From the NCBI GenBank assembly GCA_032622095.1, contig CP136061.1:51845762-51909761 (forward strand): a stretch of DNA of 64,000 nt. Reading direction: 5' to 3'. Position numbers and translations under genes: made by a program. Each line of letters opens with the position of its first letter. Positions within the stretch are counted from its first letter, which is position 1. A model generated the notes under the pieces. The model was not told where the DNA came from. It ran no database searches and saw only the letters and a list, made by a program, of their open reading frames with translations. Of the stretch, positions 56,804 through 64,000 are shown one piece after another. This stretch comes from Siphonodentalium dalli. Lineage: Eukaryota > Mollusca > Scaphopoda > Gadilida > Siphonodentaliidae.

Positions 56804-59800
56804 ATGGGGATAACACTAGTTGATTATCGTGCTAGGATAGGAACATTTAATTGTTCGCTAGGAAAAACAAAGCAGTTCACTCAAAATTTGAATCAAAGGC
56901 GACAATTTCTATTCCATCGTTTACCTAATGTCAGTTTTCTTCTCATTATTGGCTTATTGATTATTCTTTCGGGTGATGTTCAAGAACACCCTGGACCAAA
57001 CGTGAATCAGCCTGCTATATCGGTATTCCACAACAATATAAGAAGCATTCGATATAAACTATCTCTAATTAATGACATTTTAAGCGAAAAAAATTACGTT
57101 ATTTGTTTTTCTGAAACTCACTTATGTGAATCTTATCCTTCTAGCGAGCTACGAATCCCTGCATACTCAGAGCCTATTCGGAAAGATAGGGACCAATACG
57201 GAGGGGGGATATGTATGTACATTTCTTCCAGTCTGTCCTTCAGACGTCGTGTGGACTTGGAAACCGACGATAGTATATGGATAGAAATTTTGTCTAAAAA
57301 AACATGCTATTTAATTGGATTGTCATATAGATCTGAACAATTCGCCAGCCTAACCTACTGGGATGAACTTGAAAGCTCGATTGAAAAAGCTCTGGAAACC
57401 AGCAATCCAATGGTACTAGTATGTGATTTTAATTCTAATATTCTACAAACAAACTCCAAGCTATCAGATATTAAGTCACGGAAACATCTCCGCAATTTGA
57501 TTGTTAACCCAACCCGAGTAACCGCTACCACCCAGACTCTATTAGACCCAATACTAGTAAGCGATAATGTTGTTTGTCACGATGCTGATAACATTGACTT
57601 GTCTATTTCTGACCACTTCGGGGTTTATGCAGTTTTATCATTTGATTTTGAATTAAATACTTTATTCAAGCGAACCGTTTGGAATTACAAAAAGGGCAAT
57701 TTTGATCAGGCTCGTAGTTTGATCCAGGCCGTCGAGTGGCATGACTTATTGCACCCTCTCTCAATTGATGATGCTGTTAACACTTTCACAGAAATGTTCT
57801 TGGATATAATTAAAAAAACTACTCCCACCAGTGAGGTGTCAATCAGACCTAATGATAAAATATGGTTTAACTCTGATATAAGAAGAGAGTTACGTCGTAG
57901 AGATCGAGCCAGGAGAACGTTAATTAAAAGTCAGAAATGTTCAGATCTTGATAACTTTAAGAGAATTAGAAACAAAGTTAACAACATGATAAAATATGCA
58001 AAGAGTTCATTTGAATCAAACCTACAAAACAATATCGAAAGATCCAACTCTCCGAAGTTTTTTTGGAAAGTAGCCAGCAACTTGATGGGGAAAAACAGAC
58101 GTTCTACTATTCCTCCCCTATATGATAAAGATAACAACTGCAACACGAATCAAGCACCCGTTATAGTTAATGATACAGAAAAAGCCATCCTAATTAATGA
58201 TACCTTCATAAACAATGGGAAAATCGACAACAAACCTTACTGTTTCCCTGATTTTGCTACACAATGTGACAGTACCATATCATCGGTGACTATTGATAAA
58301 AACAATATTCTCCGAGAAATCAGGTCTCTCAAGATTAATAAAGCCCACGGACATGATGGAATAAGCGCCAGAATGCCGAAGGAGACTGCTGAAGCCATTG
58401 TGGAACCTCTTTATATAATTTACAAAAAATCGATGGATACTTGTACATTCCCCATGACATGGAAACAAGCAAATGTCATTCCAATTTTCAAAAAAGGTGA
58501 TCCTGCTGATGCAGGTAATTACCGCCCAATATCCCTTTTATGCTGTGTTGGGAAAATACTTGAAAAATTAGTCTTGAAAACTTTAACTCAACATTTTGAA
58601 ATCAATCAGCTGATATATAAACACCAATCAGGCTTCCCCCTGGACATAGCACTACAATTTCTCGTTACTAGAGTTACACCATGACATATGCCGATCTCTC
58701 GAAGGACATTTACACACTTGTGCTGTATTTTGTTATGTTTCTAAAGCATTCGAGAGAGTGTGGCACAGGGGACTACTTCTCAAACTTAGGAAGTATGGGG
58801 TTACCGGTGATCTTTTAATTTGGCTCAAGAGTTATTTAATGGACAGAGAGCAAAGGGTAATTTTGAATAACACTGCATCCCCTTTCAGAACACTTTCAGC
58901 TGGAGTCCCCCAGGGCTCTGTGATCGGACCTTTCTTGTTCCTCATATATGTTAATGATATTCACCAAGATTTAGAATCCCTGACTAGACTCTATGCTGAT
59001 GATACATGCATCACTACAGCGGAAACTGATCCGATCCATCTTGTTACTAAAGTCAACAATGACTTGGACAAACTTACCGATTGGTCCAAAAAATGGCTTG
59101 TCAATTTCAACCCCACCAAAACTACCCTGATAAGATTTCAAATATCTCCCCAAAAGGAATCCCCAACATTCTCCCCAATCCTTTTTGGTGGCACCCAACT
59201 CGAGGAAACGGTCTCACAAAAACACTTAGGTTTAAACTTTCAATCCAACTTAGGATGGGACATTCAAATAAATGATATAGTAACTCGTGTTTCTGGTCGA
59301 TTAGCCATGCTTAGAAAAATTAAATATAAACTTAGTGCAAATCCTTAAATCTAATGTACACATCTTACATTCTTCCTCTTATGGATTATGGAGATATTAT
59401 CTGGGACTGTGCTCCCGACTCCCTTCTAAGTACGTTAGACAAATTACACATAGATGCGGCTCGAATTGTATCGGGCTTAACTCGCTCGTGTGCTATACAT
59501 AAATTATTTACAGAATTGGGTTGGCAATCACTGCAAGAACGAAGAAAATTTCATAAATTCAAAATGTTCAACCGAATCCAAGCTGGAGATATATTACCTG
59601 CGCGTTACGGAGACAACACAAACTATCCTTCCAGATATCCCTACCGACTTAACTCTTTATCTAGAAAGGCTGAATATTAAAATAAATCGTTCTTTCCTTC
59701 AATGATTATCCAGTGGAACAAATTCCTAGATGACCTCACCAAGAGTGACGATAAAGGCAATAAGAAGAAAATAAATAAATGTAATATAGAGAAAAAAATA

Positions 59801-60172
59801 GCTGCTATGTTTGTTGTATTGAAACCGCCTCCTTTCTACCTAGTTGGAAGCCGAGAAAGGAACATACTACACGCTAAATTGCGAAATAACTGTAGTAATC
59901 TTAATTTTGATAAGCATATCAATCATATTGCCGATTCGCCGAAATGCTGTTGCGGTGCACCAGAGGAAACAGCATATCACTTTTTCTTCGAATGTCCTTA
60001 CTTTATTCATGAAAGATTAAAACTGTTTGATAGTATATCTAAACTGGGCGTACTACACTTGACCATTGGGAACATACTTTTCGGCTCCACACATGAGACT
60101 GAGCAAATGAATTGCCAGTTATTCATTTTTGCTCAAAAGTATATCATAGAAACACAACGATTTAATGATTAA
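56804..60172 (+). pseudogene. CR1/L2-type LINE ORF2: endonuclease, reverse transcriptase, CCHC end
   Basis: Target-primed retrotransposition enzyme. From the ATG at 56804: hydrophobic segment then SGDVQEHPGP (2A-like), APE endonuclease with SETHL, VLVCDFNSN (usually GDFN) and LSISDHFGV, then RT with DGISARM, ANVIPIFKKGDP, NYRPISLL. A frameshift lies near 58662. The next frame has KAFERVWHRGLL, AGVPQGSVIGPFLF and LYADDT. Stops near 59348, 59680 and 59700 split the C-terminal part, which ends with KCCCGAPEETAYHFFFEC, the CCHC-type motif of this group. The first catalytic Asp of RT is Tyr here (AVFCYVSKAF). This copy is dead. Confidence 0.92.
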
Positions 60173-60515
60173 TAGTGTATTAAACCTAGCGAATGGAAAT
60201 GGTATTATATAAATTAGGAAACAAAATATCACATCATCGATCGAAGGCCCACAATCATACCCTCATTCTGACGCAAACAGTACACTTTGACATCTTAACG
60301 TGTACCCCACTTTACTATCATATTTTAATCATACAAGTGTTGTTTGTATACCTTTGTATTATATGTATTGCAGACAGGAAGCCTAACTCTTTTTGTTAAT
60401 TGTCAATTGTTTGTTGGAAAGGGGGCGTCAATAAGTTAGCAATAACTTGTGCCCCAATCCAATTAGCTATTCTTTGCTAATAAAATATGTTTAAACTAAT
60501 TTGCGAACCAAAATG
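60173..60515 (+). other. 3' untranslated end of the LINE
   Basis: After the last stop the sequence has ttgttggaaagggggcgtca, then gcaataacttgtgcccc and ctaataaaatatg at about 60477-60489, the usual type of 3' end for CR1/L2-type elements. The exact end and target duplication are not visible. 60515-61250 has no supported gene. Confidence 0.6.
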
Positions 60516-61252
60516 TATTTCGATTTCCTTTGAGATCGAAATAATTGTGCACTTCAATTGGATTATTTGCGATTTTTAAATATATTTATATCAAACACAA
60601 TACAGTACTTATATCGAGTTCTTTTTATATATATTTGTGTGAACTCCGAACACCAATTTTGTTGTGTAGAAGTACATGGCCCGTTTACAGTCTTCTGGAG
60701 ACAGGTTTACATAGGTGTTTTCGACACAGAAATGGTTTTTATCATATGACTCAATCATTATTTACGTTGGAAAGTATGTCATAAATCAATTTCATATGAA
60801 CTACTAGTTCATATCACCTTCCGATAATTTGATTGGTTTGTTGACAAAAAGTGTGTTCTGATTGGCTGAATGACAGTCTGGACCGAGCCGCATCTCTAAC
60901 TAAATGCAGGTCAAATTCGTGCGCGATAATCAACGCGATGCCGAAATTCTCGCAATTATAATCTTGAAATATATAGCTTTGGACATTGTTATACGATAAA
61001 TAGAATATGTAATTCGTATTTATCTAATAAACATACGATATAATGTCACAAACTGAGAACAGAATAGCGCACTATATCTTCGCGTGCATATTATTGCTGC
61101 TAGTTCACCAGGTGTAATTGGGCTTCCGGTGCAATGAAGTGACGTCACATTAACCTTTTGCTGCCGATGTCATATAGCTATTTAGTTATGTGTGTGCGTT
61201 TTGGACATCATAATCAATTTATAGGTGTCATATGATAAATAGAATATGTAAT

Positions 61253-61376
61253 TCGTGTTTCTCTCATATGATATTTATGATACTCGTCACGATTCAGTTT
61301 TCTCTCACCGGAGGCTCGAGAAAACTGAAAATTCTTAGACTCGTTTCATAAATATCATATGAGAGAAACACTCATT
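61253..61376. repeat. hairpin with two nested inverted pairs
   Basis: Outer arms gtgtttctctcatatgatat...and ...atatcatatgagagaaacac; inner pair cagttttctc / gagaaaactg. The preceding aataga atatgtaattcgt at 61238 is a direct repeat of 60998. Probably a small MITE. Confidence 0.8.
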
Positions 61377-61628
61377 TCATATCCTCTATATCTCTGTTTT
61401 TTCCTGAATGGCTACGGAACATCAGAAATGGAGAAGAGAGCAGTGAGATATTATATTGTTTTGTATAGACCCCTTTTGGAATATGTGAATATGCGATTAT
61501 TTATTGATATTTTGTTCATAGTGCTTCTCATTACGAATACCAATATGAGTGAAATAGTAATTGCCCTGTGTGTATTGTTATGGTATGGCGTCCTAATAGT
61601 GATATGTTACTGTCATAATGGTGTATTA

Positions 61629-63508
61629 GGGTACGTTCATACGCTGGCAAGTTTGCACGGTATGTTTTTGTGGGCATTTCGTCATAGAAAACCACATGGT
61701 GCCAGAATATGAACCGAAACGTGCACATAACATGCTTCTTTACCAAAGCGAAAGACATGAGAAGTAAAATTTGTGTTGTTCCACTTGTAACGGCGCTACT
61801 GTAATTTGCCTTCAAATACCTGTGTATGATTTATTCTTGCGAGATAATTGCATGATATTTACAGAAAATTCCGGTAGCACCGTTACTTGTGAAACTACAG
61901 AGATTTTACTTCTCATGTAATTAGCTGTGGCACAGATGCACTTTTTGTGCTTGTTTCCGTTCATATCATAGCACCATATCGTTTTCTACAACAAAATGCC
62001 TGTAAGGGTGGATACACACATGCATGTAGTCTCTGTAAATGTCGTGTATTTGTCGTTTGACATGGACCGTACAGACCATGTAATATGTGTCCACTGACAA
62101 CCCAATCAGTGCGGCTATGTTTGACCACAGTGAGCCAAGCTCTCAACATGCAGAGAGCCGTTGACTGAAAGAAGTCGTCAGGCCGCTTAAAATAATTGTT
62201 CGCGCGATAAACCAAATGTTGGACTTTCTGTTTAAATTATTGTCAGTCTTCTCTTGATTTTTATACCAGTGATGGCCCCAGGATTTCCCCAACTCAGGGC
62301 CTATGATTCCATGATGCTATCGACTGGTGGGTGGGGGCGTGCAACACCCTGGGTCCTGACCCCCCCCCCCCAATGGAGCCACTCCTGACTTATAAATATT
62401 GTAGTTGACAGTAATTTCTGTCGTGTATGTTTGCTACTCGTTATTAATCTAATATTCAGCAATTTATGCTATTCATATATTTTATGAAAATAGTATTACA
62501 GCTTGAAATTTAAGAGTACAGAAGGGGGTGTTGCTGTGTGTCTTCATTCGGGGAAAGGGTTGTCTAGCTCTACGAGTTCCCGACTATACGCCACCTTTCC
62601 TCTCTTGTGTTATATATGTATACGCAAAATTTACAACTATGGAATATTTAAGTTAAACATATTGTACATTCATACCAAGATAATCCCGGTTTATACATTC
62701 AACTAAATCCCTTAGTTAATCGAAGCTTTCGAGAACCAGCCCCTCCCCCAATCATGGATTATGGTCCAAAATGTTATAATTCAAGCACAAGCTAAAATTG
62801 TGAGTTGGGAACTTGTTCAACCTTTGGCTTGAGAAACATATAGTGTTATGTAAATTCTGGGTGAAAAAATGGGGGGGGGGGGGGTGTCACTCTTTTTACT
62901 TTCAACGCTGTACCTGCATTAATTTTTTGGCGCTGTAATGGATATTTGCATGGAAATCCCAATTGAATGTTATCACATGAGCTCGCTTTGAAACTATCCG
63001 AGGAAACTCAACGAACCGGTATTGTCTGTCTTAATTTCCCAATGCATGTTATTCAAGGCATGAGAGCACCATATCGGATTCGTTAATGGGACATTAAACA
63101 CTCGTGTATCGCAGTCGCAAATTCTGCACACATTTTATTTTTATTTTGGATGACCCTAAAATGACGAGAAACAAATCAAGTATAAAATCGACGGACTCAA
63201 ATCCACTTTTCGAAATGAATTAAAACACGTGGAAAAAACAGCAACAGATATCAGACAAGATTTATTCATTTCGGCATCCATGAAAGAATTTATGACTGGC
63301 CTGAAATTTCTTGATAGCAGTCTGATAATGGCTTATAACTGCTCACTTGTCTCGCCTGTAAAAATTGTCCGATCGCGCGCAGGCGACTGATGCTATCAAT
63401 GATTGGTGTGACCATGTAAAATACATGGATTTTACATACAGAAATTACATGCATGTGTGTATCCACCCTAAACCATACCGTGTAAACTTGCCAGTGTATG
63501 AACGTACC
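61629..63508. mobile_element. GGG-ended foldback MITE family 1, second copy, split by family 2
   Basis: Left part 61629-62002 matches 20291-20680 (gggtacgttcatacgctggc, agaaaaccacatggtgccag, gaagtaaaat). The right part after 63471 (accataccgtgtaaacttgc to gaacgtacc) completes the right end. A 1.46-kb family 2 element separates them. The target duplication is imperfect (TTA left, altered right). Confidence 0.82.
62006..63468. mobile_element. GGG-ended element family 2, copy B, nested, TAA target
   Basis: Flanked by TAA (62003-62005 and 63469-63471). Removing the element and one TAA restores the right arm of family 1, so borders are exact. Ends GGGTGGATACACACATGCAT and ATGCATGTGTGTATCCACCC form a perfect 20-bp inverted repeat. 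1,463 bp, no transposase frame. It shares the whole body with copy A at 50571-52765. Confidence 0.9.
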
Positions 63509-64000
63509 ATAAATGCGCACATCGCATATGTTAGTGTTGCTATTGTTGTTTATTTTATGTTAGGGAAGACTACATTTATAACATACATAATATTATACGA
63601 CAAACAAAATAAGAGGACTGCCAGTAAGCTAAGGCTTAATCGTGACCCTTTCGCGATATAATAAATAATTCATGATTTTTGTTTTGGTATCGATTAATAA
63701 ATAAGTTTTCAATATGTATATGTTTAAATCGCCAGAATTGTTATATCTCAACCAAAATCGGTCGCATATTTGGAACTCGGGTCTCTACTCATTACTAATA
63801 TTCAAGCAATACTTTCAAATTGGTTTGGACAAAAATTTAACCGAGTGAACATACATGCGATATCACACTGCTATATTTGGATGATTAGTTATCTGATTTC
63901 AACACATTTCCTGGGAGAAAATCGCCTTGCACATATTGATAATAGCACCGCTATATAATTAGAGATTAAAGCCACATCGCCCGAGCACGCGCAACGCTAT
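63509..64000. other. no gene recognised
   Basis: A/T-rich tail of the window. Short frames at 63365-63661 and 63770-63958 lack motifs; the first crosses an element border. Confidence 0.5.

Noticed and set aside
56496-56813. Hydrophobic 105-codon frame just before LINE ORF2 as a separate gene
   Set aside because: It is A/T-driven hydrophobic sequence overlapping the ORF2 start, with no motif; it could be 5' untranslated sequence of the LINE.

Overview
The window looks like nuclear DNA of a marine-type invertebrate animal. It is A/T-rich and gene-poor. It has canonical GT-AG introns, long simple repeats, satellites, and a dense mixture of retrotransposons and non-autonomous DNA transposons. 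The species cannot be named from the sequence. I see no bacterial, organellar or viral gene organisation.

Only one host gene is well supported. It is a plus-strand short-chain dehydrogenase/reductase of the 15-hydroxyprostaglandin dehydrogenase (HPGD) type. Five exons (10213-10325, 12337-12424, 16911-16987, 19416-19552, 22476-22605) join in perfect phase and end in a stop codon. The N-terminal exon(s) with the dinucleotide-binding glycine motif were not found and probably lie before the window or were lost. Exon 19416-19552 is followed by a tandem second copy (19596-19734) that carries a stop codon and a +2 length change. The introns hold a 2.75-kb array of a 31-bp satellite (12735-15494), a 62-bp hairpin just after one splice donor, a 49-bp repeat, a foldback element and several interspersed repeats.

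Left of the gene, 2218-7957 is a decayed minus-strand Ty3/gypsy retrotransposon (gag with a zinc knuckle, protease, reverse transcriptase, RNase H, integrase, Ser/Asn-rich tail). Degenerate tandem repeats lie on both sides and no LTR pair is recognisable.

Right of the gene (23-50 kb) there is almost no coding sequence. The region holds two CACTG/CACTC-ended (CACTA/EnSpm-like) elements, a small Tc1-like MITE, a 300-bp inverted repeat with apparently identical arms bounded by (TA)n, a 1.7-kb minisatellite that changes unit length, long ATC/GAT microsatellites, a 1-kb tandem duplication with a MULE-like MITE inside it, a piggyBac-like MITE, and copies of a foldback family whose two ends are each a hairpin.

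The last 14 kb holds two copies of a GGG-ended, TAA-target (PIF/Harbinger-like) element. One of these is inserted cleanly into a copy of a second family. Between them lie an L1-type ORF1 (53040-54279, one frameshift) and a CR1/L2-type LINE ORF2 (56804-60172, several frameshifts, one catalytic aspartate lost, degenerate 2A-like motif).

There is no multi-gene operon or defence-type system here. The most unusual material is structural: the double-hairpin foldback family, the long perfect inverted repeat, the nested Harbinger-like elements, and the duplicated exon with one dead copy.
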